Assembly: GCF_016805305.1 (NCBI RefSeq)
Contig: NZ_JAERQN010000001.1
Coordinates: forward strand, 124,001-188,000
Source of the DNA: Falsiroseomonas ponticola
GTDB taxonomy: Bacteria > Pseudomonadota > Alphaproteobacteria > Acetobacterales > Acetobacteraceae
Length of the DNA stretch: 64,000 bases
Reading direction: 5' to 3'
Shown: positions 36,100 through 44,535 of the stretch, one piece after another
Layout of the letters: each line of letters begins with the position of its first letter
Numbering within the stretch: the first letter of the stretch is position 1
Notes under the pieces: model-generated
Told to the model about the DNA's origin: nothing
Databases searched by the model: none
What the model saw: only the letters and a program-made list of their open reading frames with translations
Translations under genes and position numbers: made by a program

Positions 36100-37296
36100 A
36101 TGGCCGTCCAGATTCCACGCCTGCTGCTCGTCATCCTCGGCGCGATGTTCCTGCAGCAGACCTGCGCGGCGCTGGGGCGCAACCTGCCTTCCATCATCGC
36201 GCCCGCCATCATCACCGATCTCGGCCTCGATCCCGCCCTGGCCGGCGTCTATGTCGGCCTGGCGGCGGCGGCCTCCCTCGTCTTCCAGATGGGCTGCGGC
36301 GGCTTCATCCTGCGCTGGGGCGCGCTCCGGATGAGCCAGCTGGCGCTGGTCATGCTCGCCATCGGGCTGGCGGCGGCGGCGGTCGGGCCGCTCTTCTTCT
36401 TCGCGCTCTCCGCCATCATCGGCGGCGGCGGCGCGGCGGTCTCCACCCCCGCGAGTTCCCACCTGCTCGGCCGCCATTCGCCGCCGAAGCAGGCGCCGCT
36501 CGTCTTCTCCATCAAGCAGACGGCGGTGCCGGCGGGCCTCCTGCTCTCGGGCCTGGTCGGGCCCTGGCTGACCGCCTGGCTCGGCTGGCGCGCGGCGCTG
36601 GAGATCGCGGCCCTGTTCTGCCTGGTCTTCGCGGTCGCGCTGCAGCCGCTGCGCGCCACCTTCGACAATGACCGCATGCCGGGCCGCGCCTTCAAGATCA
36701 GCGACCTCTGGCTGTCGGGCCAGGTGGTGGCGGGCAGCCCGGCGCTGCGCAACCTCGCCTTCGCCTGCTTCGCCTTCAACGGGCTGCAGACGGTCTTCAT
36801 CGGCTTCTTCGTCATCTACCTCGTGCATCTCGGCCATGGCCTGGCCATCGCCGGCGCGGTGTTCTCGCTGGCCATGGTGGTGGCGGTGCCGGCGCGCATC
36901 TTCTGGGGCTGGCTCGGCAGCGGGCATGTCGCGCCGCGGGCGCTGATGGGGGCGCTGTCGCTCGGCATGGCCGTCAGCACGGGGCTGCTCGGCCTCTCCG
37001 GCGCCGCCTGGCCGCTCGCGCTCTTCGCCAGCGTCGCCATCGGCATCAGCCTGACCGCCATGTCCTGGCATGGCGTGCTGCTGTCCGAAGCGGCGCGCCT
37101 GGCGCCCAAGGGCATGAGCGGCGCGGCCACCGGCGGCGTGCTGTCCAGCGGCCAGCTCGGCGCGCTGGTCCTGCCGCTGACCTATTCGCTGGTGCTCAGC
37201 CTGACCGGCCAGCATGGCTGGGGCTTCGCCGCCTGCGGCCTGCCCGCGCTGGTCGTCGGCATCGCGCTGCTGCGGCGCCCCGCCCTACCCGATTGA
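36100..37296 (+). CDS. Major facilitator superfamily transporter
   Basis: 398-residue inner-membrane carrier with about twelve hydrophobic segments, beginning IPRLLLVILGAMFLQQTCAALGRNLPS and including the mid-protein SIKQTAVPAGLLLSGLVGPWL. The start ATG at 36100 follows an AAGGCG site; the reading frame is open far upstream but that part lies antisense to the haemoglobin gene. Substrate not predictable. Its 3' end overlaps the convergent CitE-like gene by 12 bases. Confidence 0.88.
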   Translation: MAVQIPRLLLVILGAMFLQQTCAALGRNLPSIIAPAIITDLGLDPALAGVYVGLAAAASLVFQMGCGGFILRWGALRMSQLALVMLAIGLAAAAVGPLFFFALSAIIGGGGAAVSTPASSHLLGRHSPPKQAPLVFSIKQTAVPAGLLLSGLVGPWLTAWLGWRAALEIAALFCLVFAVALQPLRATFDNDRMPGRAFKISDLWLSGQVVAGSPALRNLAFACFAFNGLQTVFIGFFVIYLVHLGHGLAIAGAVFSLAMVVAVPARIFWGWLGSGHVAPRALMGALSLGMAVSTGLLGLSGAAWPLALFASVAIGISLTAMSWHGVLLSEAARLAPKGMSGAATGGVLSSGQLGALVLPLTYSLVLSLTGQHGWGFAACGLPALVVGIALLRRPALPD

Positions 37297-38130
37297 GGCG
37301 AGCAGCGCCTCCGCTTCCTCCAGGTGCAGCCGCTCCACCATCCGCCCATCGAGGTTGATGACATTGGCCGCGGCATGGGCCGGCTCCGCGAAGGCGGCGA
37401 CGATGCGGCGCGCCCAGGCCACCTCCTCCGCCGAGGCACCGAACAGCGCATTGGCGGGCTCCATCTGGCGGGGATGGATCAGCGTCTTGCCATCGAAGCC
37501 CAGCGCCCGGCCCTGGCGGCACTCGGCCGCGAAGCCCTCCTCGTCCTGGAAGTTGTTGTAGACGCCATCGAGGGCGGAGAGGCCATAGGCCTTGGCCGCC
37601 AGCACCACCTGGGACAGCCAGGAGAGCATCGGCGCGCGATCCGCCCCCGCCCGCACGCCCGTCATCTTCGCCAGGTCGTTCGGCCCCACGGCCAGCGCCT
37701 GCAGCCGCCCGGCCCCGGCCCGCGCCGCGATCTCCGCCACCGCCAGGATGGCGCGCGGCGTCTCCACCATGGCGAAGATGCCCATGGCGGCCGGCGCATC
37801 GGCCAGCGCCTGCTCCACCGCCACCACATCGGCGGCGCTTTCGGTCTTCGGCAGCAGCACGGCATGGGCGCCGGCCGCGACCGCCATGCGGATGTCATCC
37901 GCCACCAGGTCGCTGCCCAGCGGGTTCACCCGCACCACCAGCTCCCGCGTCCCGTAGCCGCCGGCGCGGATCGCCGCCGCCACCTGGTCCCGCGCCAGCG
38001 CCTTCTGCTCCAGCGCGACGGAATCCTCGAGGTCGAAGAGGATCGTGTCGCAGGCGATGCCGCGCGCCTTCTCCAGCGCGCGGGCATTGGAGCCCGGCAT
38101 GAACAGGGCGCTGCGGCGGCGTCTCGGCAT
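37285..38130 (-). CDS. HpcH/CitE-family CoA-ester lyase
   Basis: 281-residue TIM-barrel lyase of the citrate lyase beta / malyl-CoA lyase group. Motifs: RSALFMPGSN, CDTILFDLEDSVA with Mg ligands, FAMVETPRAI with the catalytic Glu, and GFDGKTLIHPRQ. Cleaves or makes beta-hydroxyacyl-CoA esters. It stands 4 bases after the Bug gene (38135-39124), so one transcript carries receptor and lyase. The substrate is probably a carboxylate taken up through that receptor (inference). Confidence 0.9.
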   Translation of the reverse strand: MPRRRRSALFMPGSNARALEKARGIACDTILFDLEDSVALEQKALARDQVAAAIRAGGYGTRELVVRVNPLGSDLVADDIRMAVAAGAHAVLLPKTESAADVVAVEQALADAPAAMGIFAMVETPRAILAVAEIAARAGAGRLQALAVGPNDLAKMTGVRAGADRAPMLSWLSQVVLAAKAYGLSALDGVYNNFQDEEGFAAECRQGRALGFDGKTLIHPRQMEPANALFGASAEEVAWARRIVAAFAEPAHAAANVINLDGRMVERLHLEEAEALLASIG

Positions 38131-38134
38131 GGCG

Positions 38135-39124
38135 TCAATTCTCGTCGGCGGTGATGCGGGCCAGTTCGATCACCCGGCGCCAGCGGTCAAGGTCCCCGGC
38201 GAGGAAGGTGGCGAATTCGTCGGGCGTCGAGGATTGCACGATGGCGCCCAGCGCCTTCAGCCGCTGGTTCGTCTCGGGCTTCGCGAGGGAGCCGCGGATG
38301 ACGGCGTTCAGCCGCTCCACCACAGCGGGCGGCGTGCGCGCGGGCGCCAGCACGCCGAGGCCCTGCGTGTAGTCCTCGAAGCCCGGGAAGCCGACCTCCG
38401 CCATGGTCGGCACATCCGGGAAATCGGCGTTGCGCAGGGGGGTGGAGATGCCGAGCGCGCGCAGCTGGCCGCGGGCGATCTGCTCCCCGATCCCGATCAT
38501 CGGGTAGAACATGAAGCTGACGCGCCCGGCCATCACCTCGCTCAGCGCCGGTGCATTGCCGCGGAAGGGCACGTGGGTCATCTGCGTCTCCGACCGCGCC
38601 GCCAGCAGCGCGCCCGCCAGATGCGCGGACCCGCCATTGCCGGCGGAGCCATAGGAGATGGCGCCGGGCTGCGCCTTCGCCGCCGCCACCAGCCCCTGGA
38701 TGGAGTCGAAGGGCGCGCCCGGCGCCGCGACGGCGATCAGCGGCAGCATCGCCAGCAGGCTGACGGGCGCGAAATCCCGCAGCGGGTGGTAGCGCGCATT
38801 CGGCAGCAGGATGGCGTTCACGCTGTGGGACAGGGTGCTGACCAGCAGCGTGTGGCCATCCGGCGCCTCCCGCGCCACGGCCTCCGTCGCCACCAGGGCA
38901 TTGGCGCCGGTGCGGTTCTCCACCACCACGGATTGCCCGAGCGCGGCCGTCATGTCCTGCGCCAGCACGCGGGCGATGACATCGGTCGGCCCGCCCGCGG
39001 CGAAGCCCACCACCAGCCGCACGGGGCGGGTGGGATAGGGTTGCGCCAGCGCCGGCGCGGCCAGCGCGGCGCCCAGCCCGCCCAGCAGCAGCCGCCCGCC
39101 ATCCCGCCTGGTGAAGCCGGCCAT
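38135..39124 (-). CDS. Bug-type (TctC) periplasmic solute-binding protein 5
   Basis: 329 residues; twin-Arg-like signal (FTRRDGGRLLLGGLGAALAAPALAQ) then VRLVVGFAAGGPTDVIARVLAQD, VVVENRTGANALVATEAVA and HVPFRGNAPALSEVMAG. The ATG at 39124 has a strong GGGGAGGAA site. Partner of the CitE-like lyase. Confidence 0.93.
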   Translation of the reverse strand: MAGFTRRDGGRLLLGGLGAALAAPALAQPYPTRPVRLVVGFAAGGPTDVIARVLAQDMTAALGQSVVVENRTGANALVATEAVAREAPDGHTLLVSTLSHSVNAILLPNARYHPLRDFAPVSLLAMLPLIAVAAPGAPFDSIQGLVAAAKAQPGAISYGSAGNGGSAHLAGALLAARSETQMTHVPFRGNAPALSEVMAGRVSFMFYPMIGIGEQIARGQLRALGISTPLRNADFPDVPTMAEVGFPGFEDYTQGLGVLAPARTPPAVVERLNAVIRGSLAKPETNQRLKALGAIVQSSTPDEFATFLAGDLDRWRRVIELARITADEN

Positions 39125-39299
39125 GGTCGTTCCTCCCCTTCTGTCGGGGCGATCCTCGCCTGATCGGCGGGGCGGGTCCACCGGCGGGTCCAGCGGGCCG
39201 GCGGCGACGGCATGGTGCAGTGCGGTGGCGGGCTTAATCGGGCGGTAATTCGCGGCGGGGCATGGTGGGCCCATCGCACCGCCCAGCACCGGAAGACCC
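39125..39299. promoter_or_regulatory. Divergent intergenic region, Bug 5 / unnamed membrane cluster
   Basis: 175 bases without a gene. It must hold the promoters for the leftward Bug-CitE unit and the rightward 39300 cluster. A relatively AT-rich patch around 39232-39250 (CTTAATCGGGCGGTAATTC) is the most promoter-like stretch. I see no clear palindrome. Confidence 0.4.
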
Positions 39300-40181
39300 G
39301 TGTCAGCGCAGCACCGTTCCCCCAGCCCGCGGCTCCTGGCCCTGCCGGCCCCGGCCGACCGGCCCGTGCCGGCCTGGCACAGGCTGCTGCTGCCGGGGGT
39401 GGCCTTCGGCGGCGGCGTCGCGGTGGCGGTCCTGGCCGCCGCCCTGATGCGCCCGCCCGCGCCCGCCGTGGTGGTGGCGGAGCCCGCCGCGAACCCGGTG
39501 CCGGTGGAGGCCATGGTCGCCCCGGCGCTGGAAGCCGCCCGCCGCGCCGAGGCGCAGGCGGACCGGGCGGAGGCCGCCGCGCAGCGGGTGGAAGGCAGCC
39601 TGGCGCAGCGCAGCCCGCAGGGGGACCGCTTCCTGGCCGCGGCGCTGCTGCTGCAATCCAGCATCGCCACGCCGCGCCCCTGGCTGCGCGAATTCCAGAC
39701 CATGGCGGAGCTGGCCCCCGCCGGCGCCCTGCCCCGCCCGGTGGCGGAGGTGCTGATGAGCCACGCCGCCCGCGGCCTGCCCTCGGAGCCCGAGCTGCGC
39801 GAGCGTTTCGCCGCGCTGATGCCGCAGCTGATCGCCCGCGCGCCGCAGCATGGCGGGCTGATCAGCCAGGGGCTCGGCATGATGCGCGGCGGCTTCGCCG
39901 CCATCGGCCTCGCCGCCCCGCCGCCGCCCTCGGACCAGGAAGTGGCGATCAGCGCGGTCGCGCAGCAATTGCGGCGCGGCAACCTCGCCGGCGCCGTCGC
40001 CGATGCCGCGGCGCTGGATGCCGGCTTGCAGCCCCTGCTGGCCGGCTGGCTGGCGCAGGCGCGGGCCCGTCTCGCCGTCGAACAGGCGGTGCAGGAGACG
40101 CTGCTGCGCGCGCTGTCCCCGGCCGCCGCGCCCGCCGCCACCCCCGGCGCGGGCGTCGCCGCCGCGGGCCGCCCCTCATGA
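39300..40181 (+). CDS. Mitofilin-like single-pass membrane protein (A)
   Basis: 293 residues from a GTG start preceded by GGAAGA. A short Pro-rich cytoplasmic tail, one membrane helix at about residues 31-48 (LPGVAFGGGVAVAVLAAALM), an Ala/Glu/Arg-rich probable coiled coil (about 70-105: EAARRAEAQADRAEAAAQRVEGS), then a helical domain ending in QQLRRGNLAGAVADAAALD...WLAQARARLAVEQAV. This architecture and ending resemble the alphaproteobacterial mitofilin / COG4223 family, which shapes membranes or contacts the outer membrane. Assignment by pattern only. A shorter paralogue lies at 45567. Confidence 0.68.
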   Translation: MSAQHRSPSPRLLALPAPADRPVPAWHRLLLPGVAFGGGVAVAVLAAALMRPPAPAVVVAEPAANPVPVEAMVAPALEAARRAEAQADRAEAAAQRVEGSLAQRSPQGDRFLAAALLLQSSIATPRPWLREFQTMAELAPAGALPRPVAEVLMSHAARGLPSEPELRERFAALMPQLIARAPQHGGLISQGLGMMRGGFAAIGLAAPPPPSDQEVAISAVAQQLRRGNLAGAVADAAALDAGLQPLLAGWLAQARARLAVEQAVQETLLRALSPAAAPAATPGAGVAAAGRPS

Positions 40182-40213
40182 TCCCCCCGCCATCCTCCAC
40201 GAAGGAGAAGCCC

Positions 40214-41314
40214 TTGCGCCGGACCTTCCTGCCGCTCATCGCGGCCCTCGTCGCCCTGGGCGGTGCCAGCGCCGCCGCGCAGCCCGTGGCGGCGCCCGGC
40301 GTGGCGGCCGCGGGCTCCCCCGCCGCCGGCCTGACGCTGCGCGACCGGCTGATCATCGTCAGCTCCTCCTCCTCCGCCGGCATCGCGCAGCTGCTGGCGC
40401 AGAACTTCACCGAGCGGTTCGAGGGCGCCAACGCGCCGCAGCTGCGCGCCATCGGGTCGAGCCAGGCGCTGGAGCTGTTCTGCGCCGGCGTCGGCGTGCA
40501 GACGCCCGACATCGCCATCACCACGCGCCGCATGCCGCGCGCGGTGGCGGAGAACTGCGCCGCCAACGGCGTGCGCGACATCATCGAGCTGCAGGTGGGC
40601 CTCGGCGCCGTGGTGCTGGCCGCGCGGCGGGGGGAGGTGCTGCCCAATGTCAGCTCCCGCCAGGTGTGGTCGGCGCTGGCGGCGGAACAGCCGGTGGAGG
40701 ACGAGTTCGTCCCCAACCGCTTCGCGAACTGGGCGGATATCGGCCCGGGCCTGCCGCGCCAGCCGATCCGCGTCATCGTCCCCGCCGCCGGCAGCGGCAC
40801 GCGCATGCTGTTCGAGGACCTGGTCCTCGAGGCCGGCTGCCGCCATGTGCGCGACATCCGCCTGATCTTCGAAGCCAGCTACCGCCGCGGCAAATGCGTG
40901 ACGCTGCGCAACGACGGCGTGGTGACGGCGGTGCCCGCCGCCGAGGTGCCGGCGCGCCTGCTCGCCGCGCCGCCGGGCACGCTGGCGGTGATGAGCTACG
41001 ACCAGCTGGTCGCCAGCGGCGGCAACTTCCTCGCCGTCTCGCTGGATGGCGACCTGCCGACGGCCGGCAGCATCGCGAACGGCAACTACGAGCAGTCGCG
41101 CACCTACTACCTCTACGCCAAGCGCCAGCACGGGCGGAACCAGCAGGGCGTGGGCGTGGTGCGGGGCCTGCGCGAATTCCTGAACGAGGCCAGCAGCGAA
41201 CAGGCCGGCGGGCCCGGCGGCTACCTGACGCTGGCCGGGCTGGTGCCGCTGCCGCCCGCGGACCGCGCGGCCCAGCGCCGGATCGCCGAACGCCAGACGC
41301 TGATGTCCCGCTGA
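40214..41314 (+). CDS. PstS-like periplasmic substrate-binding protein
   Basis: 366 residues, type II periplasmic-binding fold: signal peptide RRTFLPLIAALVALGGASAAAQ, then GSSQALELFCAGVGVQTPDIAITTRRM, equivalent to the phosphate-binding loop region of PstS, and IVPAAGSGTRMLFEDLVL. I start at TTG 40214 because a GAAGGAG site sits just before it and the signal peptide begins there; an ATG at 40178 would add 12 residues and overlap the previous stop. No PstCAB genes nearby, so it may deliver its anion to another partner or act structurally. Confidence 0.8.
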   Translation: MRRTFLPLIAALVALGGASAAAQPVAAPGVAAAGSPAAGLTLRDRLIIVSSSSSAGIAQLLAQNFTERFEGANAPQLRAIGSSQALELFCAGVGVQTPDIAITTRRMPRAVAENCAANGVRDIIELQVGLGAVVLAARRGEVLPNVSSRQVWSALAAEQPVEDEFVPNRFANWADIGPGLPRQPIRVIVPAAGSGTRMLFEDLVLEAGCRHVRDIRLIFEASYRRGKCVTLRNDGVVTAVPAAEVPARLLAAPPGTLAVMSYDQLVASGGNFLAVSLDGDLPTAGSIANGNYEQSRTYYLYAKRQHGRNQQGVGVVRGLREFLNEASSEQAGGPGGYLTLAGLVPLPPADRAAQRRIAERQTLMSR

Positions 41315-41331
41315 CGCCGAAGGAACGCCCC

Positions 41332-42084
41332 ATGCCCGCGAAAGCCCCCCGCCCCATGCTGCCCCGCCTGCCGGCGGCCCTCGCCCTTGCCGCGCTGCTG
41401 GCGCTGCCCGGCGCCGCCGGGGCGCAGACCGCGCCCGGCGCCACCCCCGTGCCGCGCACCGTGGTCACGGTGCCGCTGCAGGACCTGCCCTCCGGCGATT
41501 CGCTCGGCGACCGCGCGGAACGCCTGTGGTCCGGCATCCTGGACGCCTTCGGCTTCGGGCTCAGCACCAGCAACTTCATGCGCCGCCCCGCCGCCGGCGC
41601 CCATGACCAGGCGCGGGAGGACTTCACCTGGCTGATGGATGTCGCGGGCTACAAGCTGAAGGAAATCGAATCGGCCGTCAGCCTCTTCCCCAGCCTCAGC
41701 CTCACCTTCGGCCAGGCGCGGGAGCTGACGGAGGGCGACCGCGACTACCTGGAGCGGATGCTGGAACGCCACGCCCGCGCCAATCCCGGGCCGCTTTCCG
41801 CCATCCAGCGCACCATCGTGCGCGGCATCATGGATGCCGGGGAGATCGGCGGCTTCACCGTGGACAAGGTGGAGGTGGACCTCTTCCCGCTGCCGAAGGT
41901 GAAGCTGGTGCTGACGCCCACCGATGCGCCGCTGGGCATCGAGGCCAGCCGCATCATGCGCGCCATCGAACGGCTGAACCAGCGCGTGCAGGGCGCGCTG
42001 CCGCGCACCCAGGGCCAGGGCTTCGAAGCCCCGGCACCCGGCCAGCGCGGCCCGGCGCTGCGGCCCGCCACGCTCGATTTCTGA
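41332..42084 (+). CDS. Secreted protein of unknown function
   Basis: 250 residues with a clear signal peptide (LPRLPAALALAALLALPGAAGAQ). The mature protein carries a conserved-looking central region (REDFTWLMDVAGYKLKEIESAVSLFPSLSLTFG), an acidic/basic helical stretch, and a beta-rich part (VDKVEVDLFPLPKVKLVLTP). I do not recognise the family. It follows the PstS-like gene by 17 bases with an AAGGAAC site and is surely co-transcribed. Export to the periplasm is the only firm inference. Confidence 0.72.
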   Translation: MPAKAPRPMLPRLPAALALAALLALPGAAGAQTAPGATPVPRTVVTVPLQDLPSGDSLGDRAERLWSGILDAFGFGLSTSNFMRRPAAGAHDQAREDFTWLMDVAGYKLKEIESAVSLFPSLSLTFGQARELTEGDRDYLERMLERHARANPGPLSAIQRTIVRGIMDAGEIGGFTVDKVEVDLFPLPKVKLVLTPTDAPLGIEASRIMRAIERLNQRVQGALPRTQGQGFEAPAPGQRGPALRPATLDF

Positions 42085-42154
42085 CGGTTCCCCACCCCCA
42101 CCGACGGCGCACCAGAAGGGTGCGCGGCTTCCAGGAAGGAAGGCGACACGATCG

Positions 42155-42589
42155 ATGTCCATGACCGATGCCGCGGGCCGTGCCCGCTTCACGGAGTTGG
42201 TGAAGCTTCAGACGCAGGGCCGGCGCTTCCTGGACCGTGACCAGGAACGCAAGCTGCTGGAGGAAGGGCTGACGCGCTACGGGCTGACGCTCGACCAGGC
42301 GCAGGGCCTGCTGCGCGGCGCGGCGCAGGATGGCGACGTCGCCATGGAAGCGGAACTCGGCACCTCCTCCCGCCAGCTGCTGCGCACGCTGGCGGATCGC
42401 CACAACCGCGTCGCGCGCGACGATTTCGGCCGCGCCGTCGCCTTCTACCGCGCCCGCGCGGGCGGGGAGCTGACGGAAGCGGAAGCCCGCCGCCGCGTGA
42501 AGCGGCTGATGGAGGAACTCGACCTCCAGCCCCGGCCCAGCGGCCGCATCCTGCGGACGCGCCGCTGGTACCGATCGATCGACGCCTGA
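42155..42589 (+). CDS. Stand-alone 'domain X' protein
   Basis: 144 residues, no signal peptide or membrane segment; highly charged and mostly helical. Residues 11-144 match, almost end to end, the C-terminal 131 residues of the carbonic-anhydrase-like protein at 46702. Shared motifs are F-x-ELV-x-L at the start, LL-x-EG-x-TRYGLT about 30 residues in, a variable middle, then KLME/RLME-x-x-x-L-x-PRP-x-G-x-(I/V)LRT-x-x-WYR at the end. I know no family name. An AAGGAAGG site precedes the ATG. Probably a cytoplasmic partner or regulator of the neighbouring membrane proteins (inference). Confidence 0.75.
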   Translation: MSMTDAAGRARFTELVKLQTQGRRFLDRDQERKLLEEGLTRYGLTLDQAQGLLRGAAQDGDVAMEAELGTSSRQLLRTLADRHNRVARDDFGRAVAFYRARAGGELTEAEARRRVKRLMEELDLQPRPSGRILRTRRWYRSIDA

Positions 42590-42618
42590 CCATCCTTCCA
42601 TCCCGACGGAGACTGACC

Positions 42619-42924
42619 ATGCCGCGCCTGCTGCTGCTGCTCGCCTTCCTCGCCTTCGCGCTTCCCGCCGCCGCGCCATCCGCCGCGGCGCAGACCGCCA
42701 CGCCGGCGCCGCGCGCGGCCAGCGTCACCCTGCCGCAGCTGCAGCTGCCTTCGGTGCCGGACATCTCCGCCGGCCATGCCGCGGCGCTCGGCGCGGGGCT
42801 CTTCGCCGGGGCGCTGGCGGGTTCCGCGCTGATCCAGGGCGGCTTCTTCGGCGCCGCCATCGGCGCGATCGCGGGCGTCACCATCGGCAACTGGGCCTGG
42901 AAGGAACACGGCCCGGAGGACTGA
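42619..42924 (+). CDS. Small exported glycine-zipper-like protein
   Basis: 101 residues: signal peptide PRLLLLLAFLAFALPAAAPSAAAQ, a short linker, then a Gly/Ala-rich hydrophobic hairpin (AALGAGLFAGALAGSALIQG and GAAIGAIAGVTIGNWAW) ending in a charged tail. Glycine-zipper patterns of this kind insert into or oligomerise in membranes. Function unknown. 29 bases after the domain X gene. Confidence 0.68.
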   Translation: MPRLLLLLAFLAFALPAAAPSAAAQTATPAPRAASVTLPQLQLPSVPDISAGHAAALGAGLFAGALAGSALIQGGFFGAAIGAIAGVTIGNWAWKEHGPED

Positions 42925-43024
42925 GCCGGAGGATCGAGGCCGCCGCGCCCCGCGCGGCGCGCATCGCCGCGGCCCGGCAGGATGCCGGGCCTTCCCGCCC
43001 GAGACGCCGAGGAGGAGCCCGGTC

Positions 43025-43825
43025 TTGGACATCCTGCTGCCGCACAGCCTGGCGGCGCTGCCGGCCTGGGCCGGCATCATCGTCACCATCGGCGTGCCGG
43101 TGGTGATCGCGCTGCTCTTCGGGCGGGCGATGTACGCGCTGTTCACGCCGCATGAATTCGCCACCAACGCCACCGTCGGCGCGGTGAAGTACGGCTTCGT
43201 GGTGGAGATCTACGCGGTGGTCGCGGCGCTGGCGCTGGTCGGCGCCTGGGACACCTACCAGACATCGCGCGACACGCTGCAGAAGGAAGCCAGCGGCCTT
43301 TACATGCTGGCGCTTTCCGTCGATACCTTCAGCGGGCCCGATTTCGCGGAGGCGCGGCAGGAGATGCGCGCCGCCATCCGCGGCTATGCCGCCGCCGTCG
43401 TCTCCGACGACTGGCCCGGCATGCAGGCCGGCACGCCCGTCCCGGCCTCCGACCCCGCCTTCCAGCGCCTGACGCGCGCCTTCCTCGACATCGATGGCGT
43501 CTCCTCCGGCCAGCAGGCCCTGCAGCAGAAGATCGGCGACTGGATCGGCAGCGTGGCGGAAGCGCGCATCGGGCGGCTTTCCGTCACCAGCCGGTCGCTG
43601 GCGGGGCTGATCTGGCTGCTCGTCATCACCGTCTCGGTCGCGGTGATCGCCTTCCAGTGGTTCTTCAACGGCGGCAGCGCGACGATGCACTACGCCATGG
43701 GCAGCGTCATCGCGCTGATCGTCGGCGCCGTGCTGCTCGTCGCCCTCAAGCTCGCCTTCCCCTATGTCGGCGACCCCGCGCTGCTGACGCCCCGGCCCTT
43801 CCTGGCGCTGATGGAGGTGACGTGA
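43025..43825 (+). CDS. DUF4239 (bestrophin-like) membrane protein (A)
   Basis: 266-residue inner-membrane protein. Two N-terminal helices (about 15-37 and 54-75), a soluble mid-domain of about 115 residues (YQTSRDTLQKEASGLYMLALSVDTFSG onward), and two C-terminal helices (about 195-217 and 226-250). This four-helix layout with the conserved E-A-S/x-L after helix 2 is that of DUF4239, described as bestrophin-like. Anion conduction is conjecture. Start is TTG 43025 with GAGGAGG upstream; no ATG is suitably placed. A paralogue lies at 48123. Confidence 0.75.
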   Translation: MDILLPHSLAALPAWAGIIVTIGVPVVIALLFGRAMYALFTPHEFATNATVGAVKYGFVVEIYAVVAALALVGAWDTYQTSRDTLQKEASGLYMLALSVDTFSGPDFAEARQEMRAAIRGYAAAVVSDDWPGMQAGTPVPASDPAFQRLTRAFLDIDGVSSGQQALQQKIGDWIGSVAEARIGRLSVTSRSLAGLIWLLVITVSVAVIAFQWFFNGGSATMHYAMGSVIALIVGAVLLVALKLAFPYVGDPALLTPRPFLALMEVT

Positions 43826-43828
43826 TGG

Positions 43829-43924
43829 CGCGCGTCGCCCTCACGCGCGGCCCGTGGCGCGTCGCGCTAGTGCGCAGCCCGTGGCGCATAGCGCTAGTGC
43901 GCAGCCCGTGGCGCGTAGCGCCAA
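43829..43924. repeat. 27-bp tandem repeat, about 3.5 copies, between convergent genes
   Basis: Units begin at 43829, 43856, 43883 and 43910 (partial). Units 2 and 3 differ at only two positions; unit 1 is more diverged. Each contains GCGCTAGTGCGC-like and GGCGCG-like self-complementary segments. The array starts 3 bases after the DUF4239 stop and contains the stop codon and last residues of the opposing membrane-protein gene (ends 43894). It could form stacked hairpins that end both transcripts. Confidence 0.8.
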
Positions 43925-44496
43925 CGCTGGAAGCCCAGCAGCAGCAGGGCGAAGACCCAGAAGTTCAGCCTGGCCGCCAGCCAGGCGGCGAGGTGCGCGG
44001 CATAATGCAGCAGCAGCGCGACGCAGGCGGCCAGCAGCAGGAAGGCGACCAGCGCGCGCAGCCGCGCCAGGCCGCGCCACAGCCGCAGCGCCACGCCGCC
44101 GCCGGCCAGCAGCCCCGCCAGCGTCAGCAGCCCCGCGAAGCCGGCCGGGCCATCCAGGCGCCGCGTGGCCAGCAGGGCAGCCTGCAGCGTCTCCCGCCCC
44201 GGCACCAGGCTGCCGGCCAGGAAGCCGCCCAGCCCCTGGTCCCAGCGGCCCCGGCCGTCGAAGACCTGCGCCAGGCGGAAGGCCTCCCCATGCGGCAGCG
44301 CCAGCAGGAGCGCGAGGCCGAGCGCGAGGCCGGTGCCGAGGGCCGCGACATGCAGCAGCGGCACCGCCTCCGCATCATGGGGCGCGGCCAGGCTGAAGGC
44401 CCCGCTGGCGCCGCGCAGCAGCAGCAGCGCGACGAGCAGCGCCACCACCGCCTCGATCGCGCCCCAGGCCAGGGCCGCCATGCCGCCATATTCCAT
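43894..44496 (-). CDS. Integral membrane protein of unknown function
   Basis: 200 residues, strongly hydrophobic with about five membrane helices (for example AALAWGAIEAVVALLVALLLL, AALGTGLALGLALLLAL, GLLTLAGLLAGGGVALRL, ALVAFLLLAACVALLLHYAAH and FWVFALLLLGF). Start ATG 44496, preceded by GGAGTGGC. It is the only leftward gene among its immediate neighbours and divergent from 44536. The hydrophobicity profile supports it over the antisense open frame. No family recognised. Its C-terminus runs into the 27-bp tandem repeat. Confidence 0.65.
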   Translation of the reverse strand: MEYGGMAALAWGAIEAVVALLVALLLLRGASGAFSLAAPHDAEAVPLLHVAALGTGLALGLALLLALPHGEAFRLAQVFDGRGRWDQGLGGFLAGSLVPGRETLQAALLATRRLDGPAGFAGLLTLAGLLAGGGVALRLWRGLARLRALVAFLLLAACVALLLHYAAHLAAWLAARLNFWVFALLLLGFQRWRYAPRAAH

Positions 44497-44535
44497 GGTG
44501 CCACTCCTCCGAACCGCGCCGAGCCGTCCCGCATC

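Noticed and set aside
43829..43924. CRISPR-like array
   Set aside because: The 27-bp units are directly contiguous with no spacers, and no cas genes are nearby.
43657..44535. Rightward open frame leading into the 44536 gene, with 9-residue repeats ALVRSPWR(V/I)
   Set aside because: The repeats are only the translation of the 27-bp tandem repeat; the rest is Gln/Arg/Pro-rich antisense of a convincing membrane protein, and a signal peptide marks the true start at 44536.
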